NCBI RefSeq assembly: GCF_900215465.1
Contig: NZ_OBEH01000007.1
Coordinates: 1 to 64,000, forward strand
Direction of reading: 5' to 3'
Source: Flagellimonas pacifica
GTDB taxonomy: Bacteria; Bacteroidota; Bacteroidia; Flavobacteriales; Flavobacteriaceae
DNA: 64,000 nt
A program made the translations under genes and the position numbers. Shown piece after piece: positions 17,368-27,726 of the stretch; the stretch's first letter is position 1; every line of letters begins with the position of its first letter. The notes below the pieces were generated by a model, which worked only from the letters and a program-made list of their open reading frames with translations, was not told where the DNA came from and ran no database searches.

Positions 17368-18512
17368 TGACTAGTCTTTATTTTGGTGCCATTTTCCAAA
17401 GCGATCTCAATGGGTGTCAATTCGATATTGAATCTGTCGAAGTACGCTTGTGAAATATCTATTAAATAATTCGTTACCGCATCTTTATGGACCAAGTTCA
17501 AAGTACAACCCCCAAATCCTCCCCCCATAAGCCTTGCCCCAAGAACTTCTTTATATCTTTTCGAGTATTCAACCAAAAAATCAAGCTCCGCACAACTGAC
17601 ATCATAGAGGTCTCTCAATCCTTCATGGGATTGGTACAAAAGGGAACCTAATTTCACTAAATCACACTTCTTAAGTGCATTAGCAGCTGCCAAAACCCTT
17701 TTGTTCTCGGCAAGAACAAATGAACATCGATTAAAAACTACATCATCCAGAAACCAACTGCAATACTCCAACATATCAAGATCAACATCCCTTAAGGATT
17801 CCACGTTCGGGAAATTTTCTCTAATAATGGCAACACCTTTTTCACATTCCAATCTTCTAGTATTGTATTCACTGGATGCCAACTGATGTGCAACATTGGA
17901 ATTCAATAAAATGATCGCGTAAGGGTCTAGCTCAGCGGAAATGTATTTATATTTCCGGGATTTACAATCCAATCGGATTACATGATCTTGTTTTCCAAAA
18001 ACTGAAGCAAACTGGTCCATTATGCCGCATTTCGTCCCAACAAAATTATGTTCCGCCGCTTGGGACAATAGTGCAATTTCCTCCTTGGTCATACCAAGTT
18101 GAAAAAGCTCATTGAGCCCAGAGGTCAAACCACATTCCAAAGCAGCTGAAGAACTTAGCCCCGAGCCTATGGGCAATTCACTTTTAATCATACAATCGAA
18201 CCCCTCAATTCCCTTACCTCCCTTTAGCAGTTCATCCAAAACCCCAAGAATATAATTCTCCCAGGTAATTTCACTTTTTTTGATTGCTCTAAGATCAACG
18301 CTCAATGCATCGGGATAATGATCACTTGTAATTGTGCAATTAAACTTTGACCCGTTTTTTTCGATTTTAAAAAAGATACATTTATCAATTGCTGCCGGGA
18401 GCACATATCCATTGTTGTAGTCCGTATGTTCCCCTATCAGGTTGATTCGTCCAGGTGAAACAATTTGCACTCTCGGTTTTGGCTCAATATGTTTCTTTGT
18501 TTCAATTTTCAT
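17364..18512 (-). CDS. galK: Galactokinase
   Basis: 382 residues. GHMP-kinase motifs are intact: the galactose-binding signature GRINLIGEHTDYNNGYVLP near residue 22, the ATP loop PIGSGLSSSAALE, and the C-terminal LMGGGFGGCTLNLV. It phosphorylates alpha-D-galactose to galactose-1-phosphate. First gene of the galKT pair, transcribed toward galT with an ATGA overlap. The 316 bp upstream hold no other gene. Confidence 0.96.
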   Translation of the reverse strand: MKIETKKHIEPKPRVQIVSPGRINLIGEHTDYNNGYVLPAAIDKCIFFKIEKNGSKFNCTITSDHYPDALSVDLRAIKKSEITWENYILGVLDELLKGGKGIEGFDCMIKSELPIGSGLSSSAALECGLTSGLNELFQLGMTKEEIALLSQAAEHNFVGTKCGIMDQFASVFGKQDHVIRLDCKSRKYKYISAELDPYAIILLNSNVAHQLASSEYNTRRLECEKGVAIIRENFPNVESLRDVDLDMLEYCSWFLDDVVFNRCSFVLAENKRVLAAANALKKCDLVKLGSLLYQSHEGLRDLYDVSCAELDFLVEYSKRYKEVLGARLMGGGFGGCTLNLVHKDAVTNYLIDISQAYFDRFNIELTPIEIALENGTKIKTSQ

Positions 18513-18828
18513 TTGATTTCATTATATTCTCACTGAATCTTGGAATGTTTGGATATAATTGTAGACATGATTTACATTTTTCTACAAAAGCTTTTAGCCT
18601 AACACAAAGCATCATGAAGGCAATCCTTCCCAGATCACCTTTTTTGAAATTAAAAATCACTGCCAAATTCAGTCAGACATTGAATTTGATAAAAGTTGAC
18701 GAACCCTTATTATATAGGTATCTCCTAGTATCACAATGATTCTTTGCTAAAATATCCTCAGCAAACGATTCTGAATCAAGTGTTTACAGGGCCCTTTAAA
18801 AGGAACCTTTTATAAACTATAAGTAACA
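18513..18828. other. Intergenic region between galK and the dehydratase operon, with a weak hairpin
   Basis: About 316 bp, AT-rich, no gene seen. It must hold the galKT promoter. The hairpin aaaagg-aa-cctttt (18798-18811), directly after the dehydratase stop on the minus strand, may act as a weak terminator or a processing stem. Confidence 0.4.
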
Positions 18829-20013
18829 TTAAATAATAATTTGGGAATCCACTTTATACTTTTCAACGGCATCCATGTTTAAATTAATACCTAAACCTGG
18901 CTCTTTTGGCAAAGCTATTTTCCCGTTTTTCATTACAAACGGGTCATCCACCAACTCGACACGCAACAAAGAATCACACAATTCTTTGGGCAAGAACTCA
19001 ATTAATGGACAGTTTGGAGTTACAGCCGCAACATGTGCCGTAGCTGCAATCCCAATTCCTGTTTTCCAACAGTGGGGAACAATTAAGCGACCTCTATCTT
19101 GAGCCAGGTTACAGACCCTAATGGCTTCGGTTATCCCTCCCACTCTACCAATATCTGGTTGAGCAACATCTACTTTGCCTTTATCCAATAAGTCAATAAA
19201 CTCATATCTTGTATTTTGCCATTCACCGGCCGCAATTCTCATCGGTGCTTCTTTGGCCAAAGTGGCATATCCTTCCAAATTATCAATTTGCAGTGGGGTT
19301 TCCAGAAAGAACAAATCAAATTTCTCCCAGTCCCTAATGGTTCTTAAAGCCGCCTTAGCATCATACCATAGGTATTGAACATCAACCATCATTTTAAAAT
19401 CTGCCCCCACCGCATCTCTACAGGCCTCTATAATGCCCGTCATATCCTTATCATCGCCTTTTAGCCCTGTATGATTATAGGGACCTCCCAAAGTGCATTC
19501 CATCTTGCCGGCCGTAAAACCAAATTCTTTGGCTTTTTTTGCCCATGCAACCAAAGAATCTCCATATTCCTGAACGGTTGCTCCATGGGGTTGTAAAGAC
19601 GCATAAGGTTCAATAAATTCTTTGTTGGTTCCTCCCAATAGTTTATAAACCGGTAACCCCAAGGCTTTTCCTTTTATATCCCAAAGTGCCATATCAATAG
19701 CTCCCATAGCACAGATCACCACTCCTCTTCTTCCACTCATGCAAGTGTAGGTATATAGTTTTTCCCATATAGCAGTTGTATCAAAAGGATCTTGGCCAAT
19801 CAATAAATCCTTCATCCCCATGGCCATGGAATGACTACCTGGCGATTCAATTGCCGCTTTGGCCAACCATGGCCCAGTATCCGTTTCCCCAATTCCAGTT
19901 ATACCTTCATCCGTATGTACCACAACCACTAGATTATCTTGGGATGACGATGTAGCATCCTCTTTTAAATCTGGCACAACCAATACGTGGCACTCTATAT
20001 TCGTGATTTTCAT
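18829..20013 (-). CDS. Enolase-superfamily sugar-acid dehydratase (galactonate dehydratase-like)
   Basis: 394 residues, mandelate racemase/muconate lactonising group. Visible active-site positions are K170 with E172 (GKMECT), metal ligands D211 (DVQYLW), E238 (LETPLQ) and E264 (AAGEWQ), and the general base H314 (PHCWKTG). These enzymes dehydrate aldonic acids such as galactonate or fuconate to 2-keto-3-deoxy acids. The gene lies last in an operon with an SDR dehydrogenase and an SMP-30 lactonase, an order that matches oxidation, lactone opening and dehydration of a sugar. The substrate stereochemistry cannot be read from sequence alone. Confidence 0.85.
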   Translation of the reverse strand: MKITNIECHVLVVPDLKEDATSSSQDNLVVVVHTDEGITGIGETDTGPWLAKAAIESPGSHSMAMGMKDLLIGQDPFDTTAIWEKLYTYTCMSGRRGVVICAMGAIDMALWDIKGKALGLPVYKLLGGTNKEFIEPYASLQPHGATVQEYGDSLVAWAKKAKEFGFTAGKMECTLGGPYNHTGLKGDDKDMTGIIEACRDAVGADFKMMVDVQYLWYDAKAALRTIRDWEKFDLFFLETPLQIDNLEGYATLAKEAPMRIAAGEWQNTRYEFIDLLDKGKVDVAQPDIGRVGGITEAIRVCNLAQDRGRLIVPHCWKTGIGIAATAHVAAVTPNCPLIEFLPKELCDSLLRVELVDDPFVMKNGKIALPKEPGLGINLNMDAVEKYKVDSQIII

Positions 20014-20029
20014 CCTACTTATTTTGATC

Positions 20030-20920
20030 TTATATTTTCGCTAAATATTCAACTTTCCCAATGACTTCTTGCTTAATTCTATATAATTCACCGCCTCGCG
20101 GCTTATTATAATCGTGATTTTCTGGGGCTAAACTTGTTTCCCAATACATCGATGCAGATGTAACAAATATTTCATTTAAATCTTTTCCCCCAAAAGTCAA
20201 GGATGTGGGCTGAGCACATTCCAAATCGATTTTTCGTTCAATTTTCCCGTCGGGGTCAAATCTAATAAGTCCGCTTCCCAAAAACATCGCAACCCAAACA
20301 AACCCATCGCTATCAACCGTTAACCCATCCGGAAGGCCTTCACTTCTTTTAAGTGTAGCTAAAACTTTCTTATTTGATATAGATCCTTTTTTTTCATCAA
20401 AATCATATACATAAATGTTTCTTGCGATTGTGTCTACCAAATAAAAGAAAGCAAGATCAGGGCTAAATCCCATTCCATTTGATAAATGGAGTCCGTCCTC
20501 AATCACGGAAACCTTCCCGTCCAAATCTATCCTGTATAAATTCCCTGTTTCATAATCACCGTCTGGATCAAAACATTCTTGCCCCCCATATACTCTTCCA
20601 ACAGGATCAGCTATTATATCATTGATATTTGTAATAGGTCTATTTTCAAATTGTTCCGCTATACTTCTTATATTCATGCTTTCATCCAAATGGTAAAACC
20701 CTGTTTTACTTCCGTAAACAAGCCCTCCATCGGAATGCAGAACCAATGAGCTTGCATGAATACCATTCGAAATTTCTTTCCATGTCCCTAATTTGTCAGA
20801 ATAGCAACGAATACTTTTCCCATCACTATCCGTCCAATACAATTCCCTTGTTTTTGGAACCCACAAAGGTCCTTCACCGCAAGAAAAACGTTCTGTACAT
20901 AAAGTATCAATATTGCTCAT
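20030..20920 (-). CDS. SMP-30/gluconolactonase-family sugar lactonase
   Basis: 296 residues, six-bladed propeller of the SMP-30/LRE family: CSCGEGPLW-type start (CGEGPLWVPKTRELYWTD) with the metal-binding Glu, the NGMGFSPD Asn segment, and PDGLTVDSDGFVWVA with the catalytic Asp. The family hydrolyses aldonolactones. It sits between the SDR and the dehydratase (5 bp and 16 bp gaps), so it would open the lactone made by the SDR. Cytoplasmic, no signal peptide. Confidence 0.88.
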   Translation of the reverse strand: MSNIDTLCTERFSCGEGPLWVPKTRELYWTDSDGKSIRCYSDKLGTWKEISNGIHASSLVLHSDGGLVYGSKTGFYHLDESMNIRSIAEQFENRPITNINDIIADPVGRVYGGQECFDPDGDYETGNLYRIDLDGKVSVIEDGLHLSNGMGFSPDLAFFYLVDTIARNIYVYDFDEKKGSISNKKVLATLKRSEGLPDGLTVDSDGFVWVAMFLGSGLIRFDPDGKIERKIDLECAQPTSLTFGGKDLNEIFVTSASMYWETSLAPENHDYNKPRGGELYRIKQEVIGKVEYLAKI

Positions 20921-20925
20921 AACGG

Positions 20926-21693
20926 TTAGGTCCCCTGGATCTTCAATCCAATTCCTCCATCAACCCTGTAAGCATGACCTGTTGCAAAACTTGCCTTTTC
21001 GCTTGCAAAAAACGTTATGAAGTTAGCGACCTCTTCAGGAGCTGCTATTCGCTGAAGTAAATGGATGTTCTTTGTTTCTTCAATTATAGATTCTTTATCA
21101 TCAAAACCTTTTAGGTCTTCCTCCAACATTGGGGTATAAACTGCCCCTGGACATATGGCCAAGCAACGTATTTTCGGTGCAAAATTAATTGCTATTGACC
21201 TTGTCAGACCATGCAATGCTTCCTTACTGGTAGCATAAGCAGCTACATTTTTTTGGGAAACAAAACCTTGTGCACTTCCAACATTAATTATTACAGGATG
21301 AACGGAGTTTTCCATTAAAGGGATGGTATGCTTTGTGCACAAATAGATACTTTTTAAGTTCGTATCCATTGTTCTATCCCATAATGCCTCATTTGTATCC
21401 ACCACATTACCATATGTCTGTATTCCAGCATTGTTCACCAACACATCAATTACACTATGCTTGGCTTTTATTAATTTAAATACATTTTTAATTTCTTCAT
21501 GCCTGGATATATCACATTTGTAAAAGCTCAATCGGGGTGAAAAAGTCTTCAACTCTTGTTTGATTTTTGATTGGGTTCTGCCAAGAACTATCACCTGTCC
21601 TCCAGATTCCAAAAACTGCATGGCTGAAACCTTGCCAATGCCAGAGGTGCCTCCAGTTACTATTATTGTTTTATTCTTAAAAGATATATTCAT
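20926..21693 (-). CDS. SDR-family sugar dehydrogenase
   Basis: About 255 residues from the ATG at 21693 (MNISFKNKTIIVTGG); a start at 21717 is possible. Classical SDR motifs are present: TGGTSGIG cofactor loop, NNAG, catalytic Ser in GSAQG and YATSK (Tyr-x3-Lys), then CPGAVYTPM. First gene of the SDR-lactonase-dehydratase operon, divergent from the AraC regulator. Most likely it oxidises the anomeric carbon of an aldose (galactose, fucose or a related sugar) to the lactone; oxidation at another carbon cannot be excluded. Confidence 0.87.
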   Translation of the reverse strand: MNISFKNKTIIVTGGTSGIGKVSAMQFLESGGQVIVLGRTQSKIKQELKTFSPRLSFYKCDISRHEEIKNVFKLIKAKHSVIDVLVNNAGIQTYGNVVDTNEALWDRTMDTNLKSIYLCTKHTIPLMENSVHPVIINVGSAQGFVSQKNVAAYATSKEALHGLTRSIAINFAPKIRCLAICPGAVYTPMLEEDLKGFDDKESIIEETKNIHLLQRIAAPEEVANFITFFASEKASFATGHAYRVDGGIGLKIQGT

Positions 21694-21813
21694 CAAACCA
21701 AGTTTAATTGACTGCAATATTATACATTATCTAACATAATTAGTAAGTGGATATTTTCGATTTTCAATACTTTATTGCCTTTTTTTATATATTAGCCATC
21801 TTATTAAGTATAT

Positions 21814-22680
21814 ATGATACCCATATATAGAAAGATTACCCACCCATCGTTTTTATCATACTCTTCGTCCATAGAAGCACCTCCAGAGTTCCATACACCT
21901 TGGCACTATCACCCTGAATTTGAATTGATTTTGATATTAAACAGCAAGGGAACCAGGTTTATGGGAGATAACATTTCCAATTTTGACAATGTTGAGCTTG
22001 TTTTAATTGGGCCTAACTTACCCCACTTTTGGAAGAAAGAAGGGCCGATTGAAAAAGATGCCATAGCCTACGTAATACATTTTTCAGAAGATTTCCTCGG
22101 AAATACCATTTTTGACCTACCTGAAGGAATGAGAATCAAAAAATTATTGAACAATGCTCGTTTCGGTATATCGTTTACAGAAAATAAAAACTCGAAAATT
22201 GTCAATAAAATTCGGCATTTAATAGAATCCAAAAACTTTAAGCGAATTTTGACCCTGTTGACCATTCTTGATTTACTTTCAAAAAAAAGAAATTATAAAA
22301 CCCTTTCAAGCGAAGGGTTTGTTGATCTCTTCAACAAAAAAAACTCCCAAAAAATAAATAGTACCATTGAATATGCAATGAACAACTTTAAAGAGAAAAT
22401 CAATTTAGATGAGATTGCCAGTTCTGTCTCTATGAGCAAATCCTCATTTTGTAGATTTTTTAAAAAGAGTACTGGAAAAACTTACTTCGATTTTTTAAGG
22501 GAAGTACGAATTGGATATGCCTGCAAGTTAATTTTAGAAAACAATTTAAGCATCACCCAGATTGCCTACGAATGTGGTTACGGAAACATTTCCAATTTTA
22601 ACAGACAATTTAAGGATACGGTAAACATGGTTCCAAAAGAGTATAAACGGAAGTTGTTACGCAGCAATGTAAGTCTTTGA
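21814..22680 (+). CDS. AraC-family regulator with cupin sensor domain
   Basis: 288 residues. The N-terminal cupin-like domain contains the TPWHYHPEFELIL metal/ligand segment near residues 28-40. The C-terminal AraC HTH pair starts near residue 188 (INLDEIASSVSMSKSSFCRF) and ends with ITQIAYECGYGNISNFNRQF. This architecture usually senses a sugar directly. It is divergent from the SDR operon across a short gap of about 100 bp and next to galM, so it probably controls one or both. Confidence 0.9.
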   Translation: MIPIYRKITHPSFLSYSSSIEAPPEFHTPWHYHPEFELILILNSKGTRFMGDNISNFDNVELVLIGPNLPHFWKKEGPIEKDAIAYVIHFSEDFLGNTIFDLPEGMRIKKLLNNARFGISFTENKNSKIVNKIRHLIESKNFKRILTLLTILDLLSKKRNYKTLSSEGFVDLFNKKNSQKINSTIEYAMNNFKEKINLDEIASSVSMSKSSFCRFFKKSTGKTYFDFLREVRIGYACKLILENNLSITQIAYECGYGNISNFNRQFKDTVNMVPKEYKRKLLRSNVSL

Positions 22681-22844
22681 TCCATATCATCTTAAAACTA
22701 CACCAAGCAAAATTTTGCAATTTCCAATGGAGTACGACAATAACTAATTTGAACGGCAATACAGTATTAAAAAAAGAAAATATAGTCCTTGTTATGGGAT
22801 TTTTCAGCACATAATTTTGGTCTTTGCAATTTTAAATTTAGACC

Positions 22845-23903
22845 TTGATCAAAGTATATAAATTACACAACAAAAATGGTATTGAAGTAACGGCATTAAA
22901 CTTTGGGGGCATCATACATTCCATCAAGATACCCAACAGGGATGGAAGTTCTGTGGACATCGTTTTGGGATTAAACTCCTACAATGATTATCTGTCCGAA
23001 GTTTATACCAAAGAAAACCCGTATTTCGGAGGAATCATTGGAAGATGTTCCAACATCATAAAAGACGGAACGTTTGTTTTGGAAGGGAAAGCATATATCC
23101 TTGACAAGAATTATATTGAACATAACCTGCATGGAGGTTCCATTGGTTTTGATAAGGTATTTTGGACATCAGAAATGGTTCTTAGAGAAAACAACCCTGT
23201 ATTAAAACTATCCTATTTAAGTAAGGATATGGAAGAGGGATTTCCTGGTAATTTGGAAGTTATGGCAACATACGAACTTACCGATGAAAACGAGTTAATA
23301 ATTGATTATTTGGCCAAAACTGATAAGAAGACTGTCGTAAACTTAACCAATCATACCTACTTTAATTTAAAAGGGGAAGGAAATGGCAACATTTTAGATC
23401 ACATACTATATATCAACTCCGATACCTACACAGAAAATAACAAAGATCTTGTTCCAACTGGGCTTTTAAAAAAAGTGCAAAATACCCCATTGGATTTCAG
23501 AAAACCAAAGACTATAGGCAGTGATATCCATTCGGCACATGATCAACTCATATATGGGAATGGCTATGATCAAAACTTTTGCTTAAAAAAACGTTCAGAA
23601 AATAGCCTGGAAATAGCTGCAACAGTGGAAGAGCCAGTATCTGGCAGAAGAATGGAAGTTTTTACAACATCTCCTGGGTTGCAATTATATACGGGAAATT
23701 GTTTAAATGAAAATATTATAGGAAAACAAAATAGACCTTATTTTCCAAAGGCTGGTTTTTGCTTGGAGACCCAAGCTTTTCCGGATAGCCCGAACAACCC
23801 ACATTTCCCTAAGATTGAACTAAGTCCAAAACAAGAATATCGACAAACCACCGTATATAGGTTTTCAACAAATGACCTCCTCGCGATAGATAGGCCAATT
23901 TAA
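22845..23903 (+). CDS. galM: Aldose 1-epimerase (galactose mutarotase)
   Basis: 352 residues. GalM features: LNFGGIIHSIKIPN, GGIIGRCSNII, HNLHGGSIGFDKVFW with the catalytic His, NLTNHTYFNL with the second His, and CLETQAFPDSPN with the catalytic Glu. It interconverts beta and alpha anomers of galactose before galactokinase acts. The start must be TTG (22845), as an in-frame TAG lies 6 bp upstream (22839-22841) and there is no ATG before conserved sequence. No signal peptide is visible, so it is cytoplasmic. Confidence 0.92.
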   Translation: MIKVYKLHNKNGIEVTALNFGGIIHSIKIPNRDGSSVDIVLGLNSYNDYLSEVYTKENPYFGGIIGRCSNIIKDGTFVLEGKAYILDKNYIEHNLHGGSIGFDKVFWTSEMVLRENNPVLKLSYLSKDMEEGFPGNLEVMATYELTDENELIIDYLAKTDKKTVVNLTNHTYFNLKGEGNGNILDHILYINSDTYTENNKDLVPTGLLKKVQNTPLDFRKPKTIGSDIHSAHDQLIYGNGYDQNFCLKKRSENSLEIAATVEEPVSGRRMEVFTTSPGLQLYTGNCLNENIIGKQNRPYFPKAGFCLETQAFPDSPNNPHFPKIELSPKQEYRQTTVYRFSTNDLLAIDRPI

Positions 23904-24595
23904 AGTCTGGGGTTTCCGAGCAAAAAAAGGGAAGCTGCAACATAAATTGTTTTATCACAAAAAGGGTAGACTGCACCCGTCATCCCAAAGAAAGGCGTAA
24001 CGATAAGCCATTAGCTTTTAAATTCCGATAAACACTTCACTAATTGTTATATGTATGTGCTCCTATACCAATTCCCTAGATGATAATTTACGCCTTTCCA
24101 ACGCTATTTCAACTCTCGTAAGGTTTCTCCATATATATCCCGTCAATTATCATTCTGATTTGCTCTTCCGTGTAAAACTTTCTTCTCGTCTTTCACTTAA
24201 GCCGATTGATCATTGAACCCATATTCTGCCAGTTTTGAGATTTCTTCGCTTTTAAGAGTTTCTAAATATATTAAATCCAACTCTTGTATTTTAACTCTTA
24301 AAAAACCCACTCTTTTTAAAGACTATCATAATTGGCTAAATGGTAGCTATTTATAGAAATTGTGATTTGGTATTTATTATTAAGAATCGTTTCCATACCT
24401 CTTTTAAACGCATAACAAAAACTACAAATTAACTTATTTATGTCTTTTTTACATAAAAATGTCAATATAGTATATGTTATAGGAAATATACTGATTGTTT
24501 TCGATGATCAAAAAAAATAACATTGTAATCTAATTTCCAACCAACACTATAACTAATTAGAAGTTTTCACCTTCAAAACTTAAACTTAAACGATT
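23904..24595. other. Regulatory region of the SusCD operon with an IS scar
   Basis: About 690 bp without an intact gene. The last 250 bp before SusC are very AT-rich and must carry its promoter; I could not assign a clear Bacteroidota -7/-33 pair. The middle contains a short transposase remnant listed separately. Confidence 0.5.
24109..24195 (-). pseudogene. Transposase remnant, IS3-type OrfA-like
   Basis: On the minus strand the frame reads KTRRKFYTEEQIRMIIDGIY and then MEKPYES and a stop; upstream it is interrupted by a TGA. The RRKF-t-EEQIRMI-x-G pattern matches the first residues of IS3/IS911-type OrfA helix-turn-helix proteins. Only about 27 residues survive and no inverted repeats were found, so this is a scar of an old insertion between galM and the SusC gene. 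Confidence 0.4.
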
Positions 24596-27500
24596 ATGAA
24601 AAAAAAATTATTACAAATGGCCCTTTTTTCCATTATGGCTTTTTGTTTTTGCAACAATGCAATGGGACAAGTATCAAAAAAAATATCCATATCGGGTCAA
24701 GTGACCGCTTCAGAGGATGGTCTGCCCATTGCCGGTGTCAACATTCTTGAAAATGGAACCAACAATGGTACTGTAACCGATTTTGATGGCAACTACACCA
24801 TTACAGTAGAAAGTAACGCCCAATTAGTCGTAAGCTATTTAGGTTATAAAACTCAAACTATCAAAGCGAGTGGCTCTACTTTAAATATTGTTTTGGAAGC
24901 AGACATCACAGCACTGGATGATGTTGTGGTAGTAGGATATGGTTCACAGCGAAAAAAAGATGTCACAGGTGCTGTGGTTTCTATTTCAGGCGATGAGTTA
25001 ACTTCAAATCCATTACCAGGTATTGACCAAGCTCTACAGGGTAAATTATCTGGTGTAACCATTATCAATAATAGTGGTGAACCTGGTGGCGGAGTTAGTG
25101 TACGTATTCGTGGTGAAGGAACTATCGGTAACTCTGATCCTTTATATGTCATTGACGGTGTACCCATTGTTAATAACGTAAACTCGGAAATACCAGTAGC
25201 TGGAGGTTCTGGAAAAGTTTCAAATCCATTGGCAAATTTAAACCCTAATGATATTGAGTCCATTGACATCTTAAAAGATGCCTCTTCTGCTGCAATCTAT
25301 GGGGTAAGAGGAGCAAATGGCGTTATAATTATTACAACAAAAAAAGGTAAAAAAGGTGCGCCTCAATTTACATTCGATAACTATTTAGCTATACAAAACG
25401 TTAAAACAATCGATTTATTAAAAGCAAGGGATTATGCTGATTTAATTATTGAAATGTTTGATAATGCTGGTGAAGCCATTGATGATGTAACCGAACCAAC
25501 AAATTTATTAGATGATAGCTTCGTAGTTGATAGAGCGGATTGGCAAAAAGAATTTTTTAAGACCGGTATTACTCATAATTATAATATTAACATTTCTGGT
25601 GGTAATGAATTTGCTGATTATAGCTTGTCTGGAGGTTATCATAAAGATAATGCAACAACCCCAGGTGCTGGATTTAAAAGATACAGCACTAGACTAAATT
25701 CTAATTTCAAGCTAGGAAAATTCAAGTTTGGAGAGGCTGTATTCTTTAGCAGAACTGTTAACAGACGAAGTACTTTTCAGGCGGCGCGCTCTCAAATCAG
25801 AATTATAAATAGGCACGCTCCAACGGTAGCAGTTTATAACCCAGCAAATGAAGGTGGATTTAATGGTCCGGGAGAAGGTGATGGTTACAACCGTTGGAAT
25901 CCAATAGGTTTGGCAGAACTAACCGATAATGTAGTGAGGAGAAATAGGTTTGTTGGAAATTTATACGGAGAATACGAAATTGTGAAAGGTCTTAAATACA
26001 GATTAAATGTTGGTTTAGATGCTGTCTTCACAAATGGGAGCACATTTATCCCAAGATATGTTTTTTCAGAGGGACAATCACAAGAAGATCCTAGTTTGAG
26101 AGAATATAGTGCGGAAGAACTAAGCCCACTAATTGAAAACACTTTGAACTTTCAAAAAGATTTTGGAAATCATAATTTAGACCTACTAGTAGGTTTTACG
26201 CAACAAGAGTATAAATTTTCAAGATTTTCAGCCTTTAGTAATATGCTTCAAAGTAATAATTTACAAACATTAAACACCTCAAGCGCAAGTGCTCAAATTT
26301 CCATCGCTGGATTTGATGATGAATGGGCCATTCGGTCATTGCTAGGAAGAGTCAACTATAATTACAAAGAAAAGTACTTATTTACCGGAAATATAAGAAG
26401 AGATGGGTCTTCTAGGTTTTCTGAGGCTAACAGATATGGTGTTTTCCCATCATTTTCTGTAGGTTGGGTGTTAAGTGAAGAAAAATTCTTAAACGACCAT
26501 AAGTTCATTAATAATTTAAAGCTGAGATTTGGCTGGGGAGAATTAGGAAATCAGGAAATTCCACCCTATGGCTTCCAATCATCTTTATTTACTTCGGCTA
26601 ATTATGTGTTTGGTGGTAATTTACAATCGGGTATTACACAAAATACTTTAGCCAACGAAAATCTAAAATGGGAAACCACAGTTCAAAAAAACATAGGACT
26701 AGATCTTACGCTTTTTGATTACCGTCTAAATATGACTTTAGAATACTTTATAAAAGATACGGAAGATATCATATTAAGGGCTCCATTACCTGGCTCGATT
26801 GGTATTACAGAATTGCCATTAATCAATGCTGGGAATATTCAAAACCGCGGATTGGAAATTTTAGCCAGTTACAAAGGATCAGCAGGAGATTTAAATTATG
26901 AACTATCAGCTAATGCTTCTTTCCTAAAAAACGAGGTGAAGTCTTTGGGGATTGGTTTGCCATTGGAGGGAAGATTTCCTGATGATAGTGGCCCTGTATT
27001 AGCAGTAATACGTGAAGGTGAAGCTATAAATAGTTTCTTTGGTCATGTGACAGATGGTATATTTCAGAATCAGGCTGAAGTGGATGCGCATGCAAGCCAA
27101 TCTGGTGCAGCTCCTGGAGACATACGTTTTAAAGATATAAATAACGATAATGTGATCAACGCTGACGACAGAGTCATTCTAGGAGATCCCAATCCTGATA
27201 TTACTTATGGCTTAAATGCCAGTTTTGATTATAAAGGTGTGGATTTCTCTCTTTTCTTTCAAGGTGTTGAAGGTGTTGATATTTATAATGGATTACGATT
27301 TTGGAATGAAGGTATGGCGGAAATGAAAAACCATAGTACAGCTGTACTTAATAGGTGGACCGGAGAAGGCACATCCAACAGCGTTCCAAGAGCCATACTT
27401 GGTGATCCTAATTTTAATAGAAGGCCATCTGATAGGTTTTTAGAAGACGGCTCATATTTAAGATTAAAAAATATAATTTTAGGCTATTCGTTCCAAAAAA

Positions 27501-27712
27501 ACACATTGTCAAAATTTGCGGATGGATTTATAAAAAGCTTACGAATATATGCTTCTGCCCAGAACATTCTAACTTTTACTAATTACACAGGTTATGATCC
27601 AGAAATTGGCACTGGATTTAATCAGGGCCCTGGAGTTGCAAATCAAGGTGTAGATTATGGAATCGTCCCACAACCAAAGACCTTTTTAACCGGAATCCAA
27701 ATCAAATTTTAA
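24596..27712 (+). CDS. SusC-family TonB-dependent transporter of the galactan PUL
   Basis: 1038 residues. Signal peptide (MKKKLLQMALFSIMAFCFCN), carboxypeptidase-regulatory-like domain (SGQVTASEDGLPIAGVNILE, TDFDGNYTI), TonB box region (VVVGYGSQRKKDVTGAVVSI), the plug with DASSAAIYGVRGANGVIIIT, and a barrel ending in LTGIQIKF. It imports the oligosaccharides produced at the cell surface, together with the SusD 14 bp downstream. Composition is AT-rich like the rest of this locus and unlike the SusC at 0.9-4.0 kb. Confidence 0.97.
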   Translation: MKKKLLQMALFSIMAFCFCNNAMGQVSKKISISGQVTASEDGLPIAGVNILENGTNNGTVTDFDGNYTITVESNAQLVVSYLGYKTQTIKASGSTLNIVLEADITALDDVVVVGYGSQRKKDVTGAVVSISGDELTSNPLPGIDQALQGKLSGVTIINNSGEPGGGVSVRIRGEGTIGNSDPLYVIDGVPIVNNVNSEIPVAGGSGKVSNPLANLNPNDIESIDILKDASSAAIYGVRGANGVIIITTKKGKKGAPQFTFDNYLAIQNVKTIDLLKARDYADLIIEMFDNAGEAIDDVTEPTNLLDDSFVVDRADWQKEFFKTGITHNYNINISGGNEFADYSLSGGYHKDNATTPGAGFKRYSTRLNSNFKLGKFKFGEAVFFSRTVNRRSTFQAARSQIRIINRHAPTVAVYNPANEGGFNGPGEGDGYNRWNPIGLAELTDNVVRRNRFVGNLYGEYEIVKGLKYRLNVGLDAVFTNGSTFIPRYVFSEGQSQEDPSLREYSAEELSPLIENTLNFQKDFGNHNLDLLVGFTQQEYKFSRFSAFSNMLQSNNLQTLNTSSASAQISIAGFDDEWAIRSLLGRVNYNYKEKYLFTGNIRRDGSSRFSEANRYGVFPSFSVGWVLSEEKFLNDHKFINNLKLRFGWGELGNQEIPPYGFQSSLFTSANYVFGGNLQSGITQNTLANENLKWETTVQKNIGLDLTLFDYRLNMTLEYFIKDTEDIILRAPLPGSIGITELPLINAGNIQNRGLEILASYKGSAGDLNYELSANASFLKNEVKSLGIGLPLEGRFPDDSGPVLAVIREGEAINSFFGHVTDGIFQNQAEVDAHASQSGAAPGDIRFKDINNDNVINADDRVILGDPNPDITYGLNASFDYKGVDFSLFFQGVEGVDIYNGLRFWNEGMAEMKNHSTAVLNRWTGEGTSNSVPRAILGDPNFNRRPSDRFLEDGSYLRLKNIILGYSFQKNTLSKFADGFIKSLRIYASAQNILTFTNYTGYDPEIGTGFNQGPGVANQGVDYGIVPQPKTFLTGIQIKF

Positions 27713-27726
27713 AAAAAATTCGAATT

